In this document: piece after piece, positions 18,702 to 28,661 of the stretch
Numbering within the stretch: the stretch's first letter is position 1
How the letters are laid out: each line of letters begins with the position of its first letter
NCBI RefSeq assembly: GCF_004297875.1
Contig: NZ_SCSK01000040.1
Coordinates: 1-64,000, forward strand
DNA from: Pandoraea sp.
Lineage (GTDB): Bacteria; Pseudomonadota; Gammaproteobacteria; Burkholderiales; Burkholderiaceae
Direction of reading: 5' to 3'
Length of the DNA: 64,000 nucleotides
Position numbers and translations under genes: made by a program
The notes under the pieces: generated by a model
What the model was told of the DNA's origin: nothing
The model's input: the letters and a program-made list of their open reading frames with translations, nothing else
Database searches by the model: none

Positions 18702-19817
18702 ATGCCCCCCAGCTCGCTCAAGACCTCTTTCGCGCCTCGCCTGATCGCCTGGCAACAGCGCCATGGCCGCCATGATTTGCCGTGGCAAAACACCGCCGAC
18801 GCCTATCGCATCTGGCTGTCCGAGATCATGTTGCAGCAGACTCAGGTCGCCACGGTCATTCCGTATTACGAGCGCTTCCTGCAGCAATTCCCCACCGTGG
18901 CGGCGTTGGCCGCTGCCCCGCAGGACGCCGTCATGGCGCTATGGAGTGGACTGGGCTACTACACGCGCGCGCGCAACCTGCATCGCTGCGCACAGCAAGT
19001 GGTCGTTGAATATGGCGGGCAATTCCCGCGCGATATCGAGGCGCTGGCGGGTCTGCCGGGTATCGGTAGATCGACGGCTGCGGCCATCGCTGCGTTTGCC
19101 TACGGCACGCATGCGGCGATTCTCGATGGCAATGTCAAACGTGTGCTCACCCGCGTATTCGGCATCGAAGGCTATCCGGGGCAGACGCGGGTCGAGCGAG
19201 AGTTGTGGCAGTTGGCCGATTCGCTGTTGCCCGCGACCAATTTGCAGGCTTATACGCAGGGTGTCATGGATCTGGGCGCTACGGTGTGCGTGCGCGGCAA
19301 GCCGCTGTGTTCGGCCTGCCCGTTTGCCGATGATTGCGTCGCCCGGGCTACCGGACGCGAGCGGGTGCTGCCTGCGGGCAAGCCCCGCAAGGCCATACCC
19401 GAGAAGCATTGCGACGTGCTGGTAATGTACGATGGCCAGCGCGTATTGTTCGAGCGCAGGCCGGATAGCGGTATCTGGGGCGGACTATGGAGCCTGCCGG
19501 AGTTTGCCCCGCCCACGGCGACGCCAAGCGAAGCTGTCTCGCCGAGTGATATAGCCGACCTGGCAGGCAGCTATGGCCGGGTGCGCGAGATCGAGCGCAT
19601 GGCCGCGTTCTCGCACACCTTCACGCATTTCAAGTTGAATCTCCAGCCGTGGCTAATCACATTGACGCCGGCGGGCGGCCCGCAGGACGCGGACCGAGCG
19701 TGGCTGGCCTCGCATGAAATTGCCGCGGCAGGCCTGCCGGCGCCGATTCGCCGCATCGCCCAGGCGCTCGAGGACAGTGGCAAGCAGCTGTCGTTCAGCC
19801 TGATTTCTGCCGATTGA
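18702..19817 (+). CDS. mutY: A/G-specific adenine glycosylase MutY
   Basis: Removes adenine mispaired with 8-oxoguanine. The 371-residue protein has the catalytic-domain motif WLSEIMLQQTQVATVIPYY with the catalytic Glu, the helix-hairpin-helix and aspartate LPGIGRSTAAAIAAFAYG...AILDGNVKRV, and the four-cysteine [4Fe-4S] loop C-x6-C-x2-C-x5-C (CVRGKPLCSACPFADDC). A C-terminal Nudix-like domain that recognises 8-oxoG follows (SGIWGGLWSLPEF, AAFSHTFTHFKL). ATG 18702 was chosen; the frame is open further upstream inside mutM, but that part is the mutM tail read in another frame. Confidence 0.97.
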   Translation: MPPSSLKTSFAPRLIAWQQRHGRHDLPWQNTADAYRIWLSEIMLQQTQVATVIPYYERFLQQFPTVAALAAAPQDAVMALWSGLGYYTRARNLHRCAQQVVVEYGGQFPRDIEALAGLPGIGRSTAAAIAAFAYGTHAAILDGNVKRVLTRVFGIEGYPGQTRVERELWQLADSLLPATNLQAYTQGVMDLGATVCVRGKPLCSACPFADDCVARATGRERVLPAGKPRKAIPEKHCDVLVMYDGQRVLFERRPDSGIWGGLWSLPEFAPPTATPSEAVSPSDIADLAGSYGRVREIERMAAFSHTFTHFKLNLQPWLITLTPAGGPQDADRAWLASHEIAAAGLPAPIRRIAQALEDSGKQLSFSLISAD

Positions 19818-19825
19818 GAGGCAGA

Positions 19826-20698
19826 CTACGATTGCACGTCGGCCGGCAGCTCCCGGTGCCGCACGATGACACTGGTGCGGCCGCTGAACCGGGTCGCCAA
19901 CGTCTGCGCAATGTAGACCGAGCGATGCTGCCCGCCGGTGCAGCCGATTGCAACGGTCAGATAGCTGCGATTGTCCCGCATGAAGCTGGGCAGCCATTTT
20001 TCCACGTAGGCAGCGATGTCATCGATCATCTCCAGTACCTCCGGCACGCTGCTGAGAAAATCGATCACAGGCGCATCCCGGCCGGTCAGCGGGCGTAATT
20101 GAAGATCGTAGTACGGGTTTGGCAGCGAGCGCACGTCGAAGACGAAATCCGCGTCGAGCGGGACGCCATGCTTGAAGCCAAAGGATTCGAACATCAGGGT
20201 CGGACCTTGCTGCTCCTGCTGAACAAATTCCTTGATCCAGCGCCGCAGCGCGCTGGCCCGCAAATTACTGGTGTCGATCTGATGGCCGAGCTCGGTCAGA
20301 TCGCTGAGCAAATCCCGCTCATGCTCGATGGCCTCGACCAGTGAGCCGCTATCGGAAAACGAGCCGTTCGGCAGCGTCGACAAGGGGTGGCGGCGCCGCG
20401 TTTCCGAATAGCGCTGCACGAGCGTTTGCGTGTTTGCGTTGAGAAACAGCACGCGCACATCGTGGCCGAAGCGCCGCAATCCGCCGATGATCGGCGGAAG
20501 GTCGTCGAGCGCGCCGCCGCTGCGCGCATCGATGGCCACGGCAAGTTGGCCGTGACCCTGCATATCGAGGTATTCGGCCAGCTCTGGCAGGAATCTGGAC
20601 GGCAGGTTATCGACGCAGTAATAGCCGGCGTCTTCCAGCACGTTGAGCGCGACCGATTTTCCCGAGCCGGAAATTCCTGTGATGAGGATGATTTTCAT
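19826..20698 (-). CDS. rapZ: RNase adapter protein RapZ
   Basis: A 290-residue nucleotide-binding protein with the Walker A motif [20 protein letters not shown] at the N-terminus, [11 protein letters not shown], and the C-terminal RNA-binding signature [20 protein letters not shown]. In enterobacteria RapZ delivers the small RNA GlmZ to RNase E and controls glucosamine-6-phosphate synthesis; its target in this organism is not known. It closes the rpoN-hpf-ptsN-hprK-rapZ block, but a psiF gene with its own terminator lies between hprK and rapZ. It is convergent with mutY, with only 8 bases between stops. Confidence 0.95.
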   Translation of the reverse strand: MKIILITGISGSGKSVALNVLEDAGYYCVDNLPSRFLPELAEYLDMQGHGQLAVAIDARSGGALDDLPPIIGGLRRFGHDVRVLFLNANTQTLVQRYSETRRRHPLSTLPNGSFSDSGSLVEAIEHERDLLSDLTELGHQIDTSNLRASALRRWIKEFVQQEQQGPTLMFESFGFKHGVPLDADFVFDVRSLPNPYYDLQLRPLTGRDAPVIDFLSSVPEVLEMIDDIAAYVEKWLPSFMRDNRSYLTVAIGCTGGQHRSVYIAQTLATRFSGRTSVIVRHRELPADVQS

Positions 20699-20776
20699 GA
20701 TCTGGTCTGGTCTGAAGCCAAGCGTGGTGTCCGTTGGTAACGGGTCCAACATCGCGATGTCGGTCTCGACTGGTCG

Positions 20777-20800
20777 AAAAAAAGGGCAGCTGGGCTGCCC
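20777..20800 (-). terminator. Rho-independent terminator after psiF
   Basis: A 7-bp stem (GGGCAGC / GCTGCCC) with a TGG loop is followed on the minus strand by seven T. It is 38 bases beyond the psiF stop and separates psiF from rapZ, which therefore needs its own promoter in the 20699-20776 interval. Confidence 0.9.
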
Positions 20801-20838
20801 TTGCGATCGATGTGCGACCTACGAGGCGACGCACTGTT

Positions 20839-21117
20839 TCAGTGCTTGCCGCTCAGACATTCTTTCATGAAGGCCTTGCGCTCGTCACCTTTTTTGCCGG
20901 TGGCTTCCTTGTTGCAGGCTTTCATTTTCTCCTGCTGCGACATCGGTTTCTTGGCCGACAGGCATTCCTTCATGAAGGCCTTGCGTTCATCGCCCTTCTT
21001 GCTGCCGGCTTGACGGTTGCATTCGGCCATTTTGCTTTGCTGCGAATTCTGCGCAAACGTCGGTGCCGAATAATAGAGGGGGGCAAGCAACAGCAGCATA
21101 GCCAAGACTTTCTTCAT
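20839..21117 (-). CDS. psiF: PsiF repeat protein (phosphate-starvation-inducible family)
   Basis: A 92-residue secreted protein. Residues 1-23 are a signal peptide ending in TFAQ. The mature part is two tandem PsiF units of about 34 residues. Each has a Met-x-x-Cys-Asn pattern, then KKGDERKAFMKECLS; this 15-residue stretch is identical in both repeats. Two cysteines per repeat may form disulfides in the periplasm. In E. coli psiF is Pho-regulated, but its biochemical role is unknown. AGGAG lies 6 bases before ATG 21117. A run of ten G (C on the coding strand) lies about 22 bases upstream of the start. Confidence 0.9.
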   Translation of the reverse strand: MKKVLAMLLLLAPLYYSAPTFAQNSQQSKMAECNRQAGSKKGDERKAFMKECLSAKKPMSQQEKMKACNKEATGKKGDERKAFMKECLSGKH

Positions 21118-21139
21118 GGTTATCTCCTGACGTCGGTGA

Positions 21140-21149
21140 GGGGGGGGGG
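21140..21149. repeat. Homopolymer G10 tract upstream of psiF
   Basis: Ten consecutive G occupy the 92-base gap between hprK and psiF. On the psiF coding strand it is a C10 run between the presumed promoter and the ribosome site. Such tracts are prone to slipped-strand length change. No other homopolymer this long was noticed in the window. Confidence 0.8.
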
Positions 21150-21209
21150 CGGCAAGCCGCGCAAGCATTACAGCATGAAAGCGCAGGGCGTGCAAATTCA
21201 CGCCGCGCG

Positions 21210-22178
21210 TCAAAGCAGCCTGCCTTGGGCTCCTCCGTCGGGCTCCTGCATTGCCAGTCGTTGACGCTCCATGAAGTCCTGCAGCGTATCGATGCCGCGC
21301 AGTTGCAAAATGGTGTTGCGTACGGCAGCCTCGACCAGCACCGCAAGGTTGCGGCCCGCCGCCACTTGCAATGTAACCTTGCCGATCGGCAATCCCAGTA
21401 CGTCGACAGTCTGCATTTCGAGCGGCAAGCGCTGGAATTCTCCATCCGGGCGACGGACCAGTTGGACGATCAGCTTCAACTTCATTTTGCGTCGTACCGC
21501 GGTCTCGCCGAAGATCGTCTTGATATCGAGCAGACCCAGGCCACGCACTTCCAGCAGGTTCTGCAGCAGCGGCGGGCAGCGTCCCTCGACGAAGTCCGGA
21601 CCCAGTCTGACGAAATCCACCGCATCGTCCGCCACCAGCCCATGGCCGCGGCTGATCAGTTCGAGCCCCAGCTCGCTCTTGCCAAGACCCGAGTCGCCGG
21701 TCAGCAGCACGCCCATGCCGAGGATATCGAGAAAGACGCCATGCATCGTGCAGCATGGCGCGAAGACTCGGGAGATATACAGGCGCAGGCTATCGATGAC
21801 CGATGCGGTCGACAGCGGCGTGGTGAACAGCGGTGTGGACGAGCGGGTGCAACGCAGTACGAGGTCGGGCGGTGCGGACAGGCCGTCGGCGACCACCAGA
21901 AACGGCGGCTCGAGCGCGATCAGCTCGGTCATGTTGTGTTTGCGGTTTTCTTCCGAGAGGCGCTGGTAGTATTTGAGTTCGGCCTCTCCCAGCACCTGGA
22001 TGCGATTCGGGTGGATCAAATTCAAGTGACCGACCAGATCCGCGCTCGACGTGGCGTTGGCAACCGTCTCGGGGGCAAAGCCCCGCTCCCAGCCCTCGTG
22101 GCCGGCCAGCCAGCTCAGTTTGAGCGTGGCCGCGTTGTCGTCAAAAATACTTTGAGCATTAATGCCGTTCAGTTCCAC
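21210..22178 (-). CDS. hprK: HPr kinase/phosphorylase
   Basis: A bifunctional serine kinase and phosphorylase of HPr-type proteins in the nitrogen PTS. The 322-residue protein has an N-terminal domain ([20 protein letters not shown]), the P-loop [20 protein letters not shown], and a C-terminal catalytic segment with [10 protein letters not shown] and [20 protein letters not shown]. It starts with GTG at 22178. It is 43 bases downstream of ptsN, and in betaproteobacteria it regulates the PTS phosphorelay rather than sugar uptake. Confidence 0.95.
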   Translation of the reverse strand: MELNGINAQSIFDDNAATLKLSWLAGHEGWERGFAPETVANATSSADLVGHLNLIHPNRIQVLGEAELKYYQRLSEENRKHNMTELIALEPPFLVVADGLSAPPDLVLRCTRSSTPLFTTPLSTASVIDSLRLYISRVFAPCCTMHGVFLDILGMGVLLTGDSGLGKSELGLELISRGHGLVADDAVDFVRLGPDFVEGRCPPLLQNLLEVRGLGLLDIKTIFGETAVRRKMKLKLIVQLVRRPDGEFQRLPLEMQTVDVLGLPIGKVTLQVAAGRNLAVLVEAAVRNTILQLRGIDTLQDFMERQRLAMQEPDGGAQGRLL

Positions 22179-22221
22179 CGTGTTCCCTCTCGAGACGTGC
22201 TTGCCGTTGGCGGGGGCGGCA

Positions 22222-22677
22222 TCAAGGTTGCCAGGTGCTCAGCGCCTGATGAATGGCTTCCGGCTCGGTGGCGCTTGCCAGTATCTCCCGCATCGACCGA
22301 TCGGACAGCAGCTGGGCAATTTCCGACAGAATTTCCAGATGCTGCTGGTTCGCTTGCTCCGGCACCAGCAGGAAAAACAGCAGGGACACCGGTAACCCGT
22401 CCGGCGCCTCGAACGGAATCGGATCGGCCAGACGAATGAACGCGGCCAGCGGATGCTTCAACCCCTTGATACGCCCGTGTGGGATGGCGACGCCTTCGCC
22501 CAGGCCGGTCGAGCCGAGCCGTTCGCGGGCGAAGAGATTGTCGGTCACGGCACCGCGCGCTTGCCCATGATTGTTCTCGAACAATAGTCCGGCTTGTTCG
22601 AATACGCGCTTCTTGCTGGTGACATTCAGCCCCAGAACAATATTTTTGACAGGTAAAAGTTTGACTAGACGGTTCAT
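22222..22677 (-). CDS. ptsN: Nitrogen PTS enzyme IIA (EIIA-Ntr)
   Basis: A 151-residue EIIA-domain phosphocarrier of the PTS-Ntr relay. The phosphorylated histidine is His67, in [10 protein letters not shown], and the C-terminal [20 protein letters not shown] matches the family. It receives phosphate from NPr and regulates potassium, nitrogen and envelope functions by protein contacts. It lies between hpf and hprK, separated from hpf by 219 bases and a terminator, so ptsN-hprK probably form one unit. Confidence 0.96.
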   Translation of the reverse strand: MNRLVKLLPVKNIVLGLNVTSKKRVFEQAGLLFENNHGQARGAVTDNLFARERLGSTGLGEGVAIPHGRIKGLKHPLAAFIRLADPIPFEAPDGLPVSLLFFLLVPEQANQQHLEILSEIAQLLSDRSMREILASATEPEAIHQALSTWQP

Positions 22678-22823
22678 CTTGTGATGCGGCGCTCAAATGG
22701 CGTGGAACCGAAACCCCGGGAATCGACCACGCATTATAGACCAGCGAGGCGGTGTCGCCCTCGGATCAATCTTATTGTTGCATGCATCCCGATTTCGCGT
22801 ATCCGGCGCATGCCGGGAACACG

Positions 22824-22851
22824 TAAAACAAAGGGCCGCTAGTGCGGCCCT
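22824..22851 (-). terminator. Rho-independent terminator after hpf
   Basis: An 8-bp perfect stem (AGGGCCGC / GCGGCCCT) with loop TAGT is followed on the minus strand by TTGTTTT. It lies 45 bases downstream of the hpf stop, in the gap before ptsN. Confidence 0.8.
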
Positions 22852-22896
22852 GGTCATTTGCCGGCGTGCTGGCCGGCCCTCCATCATTGATCGAAG

Positions 22897-23241
22897 CTAT
22901 TGAGGCAGGTCTGGCGATTGATGCTTGAGGGCTTCATGCTGATGCCCCTGAAGACGGTCCTTATGCCGGATCACCTGGCGATCCAGCTTGTCGATCAGCA
23001 TATCGACGGCAGCGTACAAATTGCCGTCGCAACTTTCCACGTAGATGTCCTTGCCTTTCAGGTGCAGGGTAATTTCCGCCTTTTGCCGTTTCTCTTTTTC
23101 CTTATGGTTGTCGAGCGACAGTAGCACACTGACATCGATCACCTGGTCAAAGTGCCGGACCACGCGGTCCAGCTTGTTGACCACATACTCGCGCAACGCT
23201 GGCGTGATGTCGAGATGGTGTCCACTGATCTTGAGATTCAT
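22897..23241 (-). CDS. hpf: Ribosome hibernation-promoting factor HPF (short form)
   Basis: A 114-residue YfiA/HPF-type protein that binds the 30S decoding site and helps form inactive ribosome dimers in stationary phase. It starts [20 protein letters not shown] and shows the HPF beta-sheet and helix pattern ([16 protein letters not shown]...[16 protein letters not shown]). The length corresponds to the short proteobacterial form without the C-terminal dimerisation domain. It lies 123 bases after rpoN, the usual order. ATG 23241 follows a GGAG site and gives the standard N-terminus. Confidence 0.95.
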   Translation of the reverse strand: MNLKISGHHLDITPALREYVVNKLDRVVRHFDQVIDVSVLLSLDNHKEKEKRQKAEITLHLKGKDIYVESCDGNLYAAVDMLIDKLDRQVIRHKDRLQGHQHEALKHQSPDLPQ

Positions 23242-23364
23242 AGCTGCTCTCCTTGCTGGGGCGCCGCGGTGTTGGGTGTGCCGATTCAATTGGCGGTTAC
23301 TTGCATCGAGCACGGATTGAGCGCCGCGGCAGGGCGACCCCGATGCGGGTTAGCGCACCGGACC

Positions 23365-24852
23365 TTACAAAGATTTGCGCAAATTGACTGCGGGGATCCG
23401 CAACGCTTCGCGGTATTTGGCAACAGTGCGCCGCGCCACCACGAAACCCTGCTCACCTAGCAGTTCAGCTATGCGGCTGTCGGAAAGGGGGTTCTTGGGT
23501 TCTTCTGCTCCTATCAGTTGCTTGATGAGGGCGCGAATGGCGGTCGAGGAAGCCGCCCCGCCGGTGTCGGTCGCCACATGGCTGCCGAAAAAATATTTCA
23601 GCTCGAACGTGCCGAACGGCGTGAGCATGTACTTGCTCGTCGTGACACGCGAAATAGTCGACTCATGCAAGCCTAGCGTATCAGCAATTTCCCGCAAAAC
23701 CAAGGGTCGCATGCCGATTTCACCGTGCGTGAAAAAATTCTTCTGCCGCTCGACGATGGCTTGCGCGACCCGCAGGATGGTGTCGAAGCGTTGCTGGATG
23801 TTCTTGATCAGCCAGCGCGCTTCCTGCAGTTGCTGCTGGAGATTGCCGGCGCCAGGATCGTTGCGGTTGTTACGCAGAATGCGTGCATACATTTCGTTGA
23901 TGCGCAGCTTCGGCATGATCTCCGGATTCAGCTCCGCGTGCCAGGTCTTGCCCGACTTGCGCACCAGCACATCCGGGATGACGTAGTCCGTCGTGGGGCC
24001 GCCATAAGCCGAGCCGGGGAATGGATCGAGCGCCCGGATTGCCGCGTGAGCCGCGCGCAAATCGGCGTCGCTCGCGCCGAGCAGGCGCTTGAGCCGAGTG
24101 AAGTCGCGGGCCGCGAGCAACTCGAGATGATCCTGCACGATCCGCAGTGCCAGCGCCCGGACCGCGTTCGGCGGCCGGCGCTGCAACTGCAGCTTCAGGC
24201 ATTCCGCGGCGTTGCGGGCTCCGACACCCGCTGGATCGAAGCTTTGCAGCAAGGCCAGCGCCGCATTCAGTTCCTCGGTTTCGAGCTCGAGCTCCGACAA
24301 CAGCTCATGCTGAATTTCATCCAGGGTAATTCCCAGATAGCCGTCTTCATCGAGGGATTCGATCAGGAAGCTCACCAGGGCGCGGTCCCGCTGGCTGGCC
24401 TGGGTCAAATTCAGTTGCGCGAGGAGGTGTTCGCGCAGGCTGGTCTGATCGACGTGCAGTTGCGGTTGTGAAGCGTCGTCGTCGTCCTGTGCATTGCCGT
24501 TGCGGCTGAAATCGTTGAGCGTCCAGTCGCCGGCGGCGTCCCGCGAGGGTTCGCCATAATCGCTGCCGTCCTGATCACCGCTACCCTCGGGTGGTGCCGT
24601 GTCGCGGCTGCCGCCAAGCGGCGGCTCGGCGGCGGATGTGCCGCGCTCACTGCGCAAGGACCCGTCGGTGTTGACGCGAATCGAGCCCGAGAGCCAGTCG
24701 TCGGCCTGCTCCAGCATCGGGTTTTGCGTCAACGCATGTTCCACTTCCTGCTGCAGTTCGAGCGTCGACAGTTGCAGCAAACGGATCGATTGCTGCAACT
24801 GAGGCGTCAGTGCCAGATGCTGCGAGGTGCGTAGTTGAAGCGTCGGTTTCAT
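23365..24852 (-). CDS. rpoN: RNA polymerase sigma-54 factor RpoN
   Basis: The alternative sigma factor for enhancer-dependent promoters. The 495-residue protein has the glutamine/leucine-rich region I ([20 protein letters not shown]) for activator response, an acidic variable region II, the core-binding domain with its [23 protein letters not shown] signature, a helix-turn-helix ([15 protein letters not shown]), and the RpoN box [10 protein letters not shown] near the C-terminus for -24 recognition. It follows lptB by 108 bases. Genes for its enhancer-binding activators are not in this window. Confidence 0.97.
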   Translation of the reverse strand: MKPTLQLRTSQHLALTPQLQQSIRLLQLSTLELQQEVEHALTQNPMLEQADDWLSGSIRVNTDGSLRSERGTSAAEPPLGGSRDTAPPEGSGDQDGSDYGEPSRDAAGDWTLNDFSRNGNAQDDDDASQPQLHVDQTSLREHLLAQLNLTQASQRDRALVSFLIESLDEDGYLGITLDEIQHELLSELELETEELNAALALLQSFDPAGVGARNAAECLKLQLQRRPPNAVRALALRIVQDHLELLAARDFTRLKRLLGASDADLRAAHAAIRALDPFPGSAYGGPTTDYVIPDVLVRKSGKTWHAELNPEIMPKLRINEMYARILRNNRNDPGAGNLQQQLQEARWLIKNIQQRFDTILRVAQAIVERQKNFFTHGEIGMRPLVLREIADTLGLHESTISRVTTSKYMLTPFGTFELKYFFGSHVATDTGGAASSTAIRALIKQLIGAEEPKNPLSDSRIAELLGEQGFVVARRTVAKYREALRIPAVNLRKSL

Positions 24853-24960
24853 GTCGTGTCCTGGTTCAATTGTAGAGGCTTTGCCAGGACAAGGGAACCG
24901 ATGCGCGCACCAGAAGGGCGGTGCAATCGGGGGGCGTGGCGCGGGACGTGCCCGCCCCGG

Positions 24961-25728
24961 CTACATGCGGAAGTTCTCGCCCAGATAAACGCGTCGCACG
25001 CTCTCGTCGGCGACAATCTGGTCGGGCGTGCCCGCGGCCAGCACGCTGCCTTCGCTGATGATATAGGCGTGGTCGCAGATGCCGAGCGTTTCGCGCACGT
25101 TGTGGTCGGTGATCAACACGCCGATATTGCGATCCTTGAGAAAGCGCACGATACGTTGAATCTCCAGCACGGCAATCGGGTCGACACCGGCGAATGGTTC
25201 ATCCAACAGGATGAAGCGCGGCCGGGTGGCCAACGCGCGCGCAATTTCCACGCGGCGGCGTTCGCCGCCCGACAACGACATGGCCGGGTTGGCGCGCAGG
25301 TGGGCGATCTGCAATTCGTCGAGCAGCGATTCGATGCGCTCATCGATGTCGTTCCTGGGCAGCGTCTTGCCGCCGTCGCCCTGCTGTAGCTCCAGCACCG
25401 CGCGAATATTTTCCTCGACGCTCAGCTTGCGAAATACGGAGGCTTCCTGCGGCAGATACGACAAGCCCAGCCTGGCGCGCCGGTGGATCGGCATGTCGCT
25501 CAGCAGGGTATCGTCCAGGCTGATCTGCCCGGCATCGGCCGGCACCAATCCGACGATCATGTAAAAGGAGGTTGTCTTGCCTGCGCCGTTGGGGCCGAGC
25601 AAGCCGACCACTTCGCCGCTTTTGACATCCAGCGAAACGTCCTTGACGACGGTACGCGTGCCGTAGCGCTTTTTCAGGTTGCGTACCGTCAGGACGCTCT
25701 TGACGGGCGGTTGGGATGGGCTATTCAC
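24961..25728 (-). CDS. lptB: LPS export ABC transporter ATP-binding protein LptB
   Basis: The cytoplasmic ATPase that powers lipopolysaccharide extraction by LptBFG. The 255-residue protein has Walker [20 protein letters not shown], the Q-loop in [15 protein letters not shown], the signature [16 protein letters not shown], Walker [14 protein letters not shown] and the switch region [14 protein letters not shown], all typical of LptB. The GTG start at 25728 overlaps the last 8 bases of lptA, which implies translational coupling. The membrane subunits lptF and lptG are not in this window. Confidence 0.96.
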   Translation of the reverse strand: MNSPSQPPVKSVLTVRNLKKRYGTRTVVKDVSLDVKSGEVVGLLGPNGAGKTTSFYMIVGLVPADAGQISLDDTLLSDMPIHRRARLGLSYLPQEASVFRKLSVEENIRAVLELQQGDGGKTLPRNDIDERIESLLDELQIAHLRANPAMSLSGGERRRVEIARALATRPRFILLDEPFAGVDPIAVLEIQRIVRFLKDRNIGVLITDHNVRETLGICDHAYIISEGSVLAAGTPDQIVADESVRRVYLGENFRM

Positions 25729-26362
25729 GCGGATTGCCGAGACTGTTGGAGGGTTTCAAGGCGGTGCCGGCCCCGCTCGGCGCCGCGGCGCCCGGGGCGC
25801 TGGCGGTTTTCGGCGCCAGGGTCGCGCGCACGCGGCCGCCGGGATTGTTCTCGCTGACCTGGTCTTTGCCGCCGACGGCCGTATAGACCTCGTTATACGT
25901 GTCGTAAGTGATCACGCTGCCGTGCACCTCGTCCATCACCTTGGCGCCGGCGAGGCGCTTGAGCACGGCGCGCCTGGTCAGCGTGGCGATCTGGGTCTTG
26001 CCGTTGTAATCGATTTGCTCGCCCCAGCCCTCGATGTATTCGTCGAGGCCGTCACGCTTTTGCTTCATGAACGCGAGCTTGCCCGGCGCGGCGTAGGCGG
26101 TGGCGTACTGGTAGCCCTCCGGGTCCTGGTGCACTTCGACGCGATCGGCCTTGAGCACGATGGTGCCCTTGGTGATCGTCACGTTGCCGGTGAACACGTT
26201 CACCTGCTTCAGATCGTCATAGCGCATCTGGTCCGCTTCGATGTTCATCGGTTTGTCGCGATCGGCGCGTTCGGCGCGGGCGGGCATCGAGAACAGCAAC
26301 GCGCAGGCGATGACGGCCAGCGCCGCGCAGCCCAGGCGCCACAAGATTGATCGGTCGGTCAT
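25721..26362 (-). CDS. lptA: Periplasmic LPS transport protein LptA
   Basis: Forms the periplasmic bridge that carries LPS from LptC to LptD. The 213-residue protein has a signal peptide (hydrophobic residues about 9-26, cleavage near ARAE). An OstA-type beta-jellyroll follows, with [38 protein letters not shown] and [15 protein letters not shown] flexible Ala/Pro/Ser-rich tail replaces the ordered C-terminus. It lies between lptC and lptB in the conserved kdsC-lptC-lptA-lptB order. Confidence 0.96.
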   Translation of the reverse strand: MTDRSILWRLGCAALAVIACALLFSMPARAERADRDKPMNIEADQMRYDDLKQVNVFTGNVTITKGTIVLKADRVEVHQDPEGYQYATAYAAPGKLAFMKQKRDGLDEYIEGWGEQIDYNGKTQIATLTRRAVLKRLAGAKVMDEVHGSVITYDTYNEVYTAVGGKDQVSENNPGGRVRATLAPKTASAPGAAAPSGAGTALKPSNSLGNPRE

Positions 26363-26381
26363 GAGTCTTGTTGTGATGGCT

Positions 26382-27005
26382 TTAATGTTTTGCCCCGGTT
26401 GGTTTGGCGGTGTCCCTTGAGCCGTTCAATTCGGCGGGCATGATGGTCCCGCGCACGCTGCCGAGCAATTGTAATACCCGGGTGACGTTATTGAAATTCA
26501 TGCCACTGGCGGTCATTACCGACTGTCCGCGCGTCAACTGCACTGGCAGCTCGGTGCGCACGATATCGTCGTTGACCAGCACCTGGAAGTGCTGCGAGGT
26601 CGCCTTCATGCCCGGATCGGTCGCATCGGGCGCGCGCGTGATGACGGCCTGATCGTACAGGTCGACCACCGAGTCGTCCCCGTTGATCGTGCCGCGCAAG
26701 GCCGTCGCGGTCACCTCGGGCTGGCCGGGCGTAAAGGCGCGAATCGCCGGACGGGTCACGCTGGTGGTCGAGTCGTCCTCGTAGTGCACCATGGTGGCTG
26801 CGTTGATCCGGTACTGGGTTTGCCCGGTGGCCGAGAGCATCGAAATCGAGATGTTGTCGGCGTAATAGTCCGGCGTGTGATGCTTGGGCTGGTCGGGCGA
26901 TGGCTGGCTGGACGGCAACGTGCGCTGCACCAGCCAATAGGTGCTGGAGGCCAGGGCGGCCAGCAGGACGGCTGCCAGGATCGAAGTCGGAGTTACGCGC
27001 TGCAT
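26382..27005 (-). CDS. lptC: LPS export protein LptC
   Basis: An inner-membrane-anchored jellyroll protein that takes LPS from LptBFG and passes it to LptA. The 207-residue protein has one N-terminal membrane helix (about residues 8-26, ILAAVLLAALASSTYWLV) and a periplasmic domain with DYYADNISISMLSATGQTQY and a repeat of beta strands. It is followed 19 bases later by lptA and preceded by kdsC. The start ATG 27005 is the only one before the membrane helix. Confidence 0.94.
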   Translation of the reverse strand: MQRVTPTSILAAVLLAALASSTYWLVQRTLPSSQPSPDQPKHHTPDYYADNISISMLSATGQTQYRINAATMVHYEDDSTTSVTRPAIRAFTPGQPEVTATALRGTINGDDSVVDLYDQAVITRAPDATDPGMKATSQHFQVLVNDDIVRTELPVQLTRGQSVMTASGMNFNNVTRVLQLLGSVRGTIMPAELNGSRDTAKPTGAKH

Positions 27006-27014
27006 CGGGCGGTG

Positions 27015-27557
27015 CTATGCCAGGACCTGGTTCAACAATTCGTCGTAGCTGCCCCGCGCGCGCAGCACGAAATCGCACAGCGCGCGCACCGCACCGGCGC
27101 CGCCGCTTTGCTCCGCGATCCAGTGGCAGCGCTGGCGCACCTCGGGGTGAGCGTTGGCCGGGGCCGCGGCAAAACCCACGCGCGTCAGGACCGGCAAGTC
27201 GGGCCAGTCGTCGCCCATGTATCCGCATGACGCAGGTGCGATGCCGGTGGCAGCGCACAACGCCTCCAGCGCGACACGCTTGTCGCTCGCGCCTTGCTGG
27301 ACATGCGCGATGCCCAGTTCGGCGGCGCGCCGCGCCACCGTCTCCGAACGCCGGCCCGTGATGATGCCGACCTCGACGCCGCTGGCGGCCAGCAATTTCA
27401 CGCCGTGGCCGTCCAGGGTGGAGAACTGCTTGCCGAATTCGCCCTGGGGGCCATACAGCAGGCGACCATCGGTAAACACGCCGTCGACATCGAAAATCAT
27501 CAGTTCGATACGGGCGGCGCGCTGCTGGGCGGCAGTAAGTTCGTGCGATTGACTCAT
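27015..27557 (-). CDS. kdsC: 3-deoxy-D-manno-octulosonate 8-phosphate phosphatase KdsC
   Basis: A HAD-family phosphatase that releases Kdo from Kdo 8-phosphate in LPS core synthesis. The 180-residue protein has HAD motif I in LMIFDVDGVFTDGRLLYG (nucleophile Asp in DVDG), motif II in VGIITGRRSETVARRAAELG, and motif IV in CGYMGDDWPDLPVL. The ATG at 27557 overlaps the stop of kdsD (ATGA, 4 bases), so the two consecutive Kdo-pathway genes are translationally coupled. lptC follows after 9 bases. Confidence 0.96.
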   Translation of the reverse strand: MSQSHELTAAQQRAARIELMIFDVDGVFTDGRLLYGPQGEFGKQFSTLDGHGVKLLAASGVEVGIITGRRSETVARRAAELGIAHVQQGASDKRVALEALCAATGIAPASCGYMGDDWPDLPVLTRVGFAAAPANAHPEVRQRCHWIAEQSGGAGAVRALCDFVLRARGSYDELLNQVLA

Positions 27558-28537
27558 ACCACTTTGGCCGCGAACAGATCGTGAATGTTCAATGCGCCGA
27601 GCAGGCGATCGTCGTTATCGGTGACGAGCAACTGCGTGATGCCGTAGCGCTCCATCAGTTCGGCGGCCTCGGCAGCCAGGTGATCGGGGCCGATGGTACG
27701 CGGCCGCGCGGTCATCACTTCGGTCAGCTTGAGCTCGCGAAAATCGAGCGTGCGCTCCATCAGGCGCCGCAGATCGCCATCGGTGAAGATGCCAGCCACC
27801 TTGTTGTCGCGATCGACGATGGCCGTCATGCCAAGGCGCTTCTTGGTGATTTCGAGCAGGGCTTGCGGCAGGCTGGCGTCGAGCATCACCTGGGGCACCT
27901 GCTCGCCGGTGCGCATGATGTCCCGGACGTAGGTCAGCAACCGTCGGCCCAGGGCGCCACCCGGGTGCGAGCGCGCGAAATCTTCCGGGCCGAAGCCGCG
28001 CGCGTCGAGCAGGGCCACCGCCAGTGCGTCGCCCAGCGCGAGCGCCGCCGTGGTGCTGGCCGTGGGCGCCAGATTGAGCGGGCAGGCTTCCTTTTCGACA
28101 CTGGCGTTCAGATGCACGTCGGCCAGCTTGGCCAGGGTCGACATTGCGTTGCCGGTCAGGGCGATCAGTGCCGCGCCGGAGCGCTTGACCGCCGGCAGAA
28201 TGCTGACCAATTCGGCGGTTTCGCCCGAGTTGGACAGCGCGACCACGATGTCGTCCGCGGTAATCATGCCGAGGTCGCCATGGCTCGCCTCGGCGGGATG
28301 AACAAAGAACGCAGGCGTGCCGGTGCTGGCAAACGTCGCCGCGATCTTGCGGGCGATGTGACCGGATTTTCCCATGCCGCTGACGACGACCCGGCCCTTG
28401 CATGCCAGCAACAAGCCGACCGCCACGGCAAAGGTTTCATCGAGCTGTGCGCCGATGCGTTCCACTGCGGAAGCTTCAATGCGCAACACCTCGCGGGCAA
28501 GCGCGAGTGCCCGGTCGGAATTGATTTTCGCTATCAT
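27554..28537 (-). CDS. kdsD: Arabinose 5-phosphate isomerase KdsD
   Basis: Converts ribulose 5-phosphate to arabinose 5-phosphate, the first step of Kdo synthesis. The 327-residue protein has an N-terminal SIS domain (GRVVVSGMGKSGHIARKIAATF and later SGETAELVSILPAVKR) and two C-terminal CBS domains (TGEQVPQVMLDASLPQALLEI and VMTARPRTIGPDHLAAEAAE). ATG 28537 was chosen over an in-frame start 11 codons upstream because it gives the usual N-terminus. It starts the kdsD-kdsC-lptC-lptA-lptB operon and is divergent from a cation antiporter. Confidence 0.96.
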   Translation of the reverse strand: MIAKINSDRALALAREVLRIEASAVERIGAQLDETFAVAVGLLLACKGRVVVSGMGKSGHIARKIAATFASTGTPAFFVHPAEASHGDLGMITADDIVVALSNSGETAELVSILPAVKRSGAALIALTGNAMSTLAKLADVHLNASVEKEACPLNLAPTASTTAALALGDALAVALLDARGFGPEDFARSHPGGALGRRLLTYVRDIMRTGEQVPQVMLDASLPQALLEITKKRLGMTAIVDRDNKVAGIFTDGDLRRLMERTLDFRELKLTEVMTARPRTIGPDHLAAEAAELMERYGITQLLVTDNDDRLLGALNIHDLFAAKVV

Positions 28538-28661
28538 GCGCGGAGTATAGCAAACCAACGCAAGCCGCATGGCGGGCCGCGCCGGAGCGCCTCAGGGCGC
28601 CGCAAAGCGGCAATCCAGGGCGCTTTCCCCTGTTCCGAACGTCTACCGGAAAGTCGTGCCG

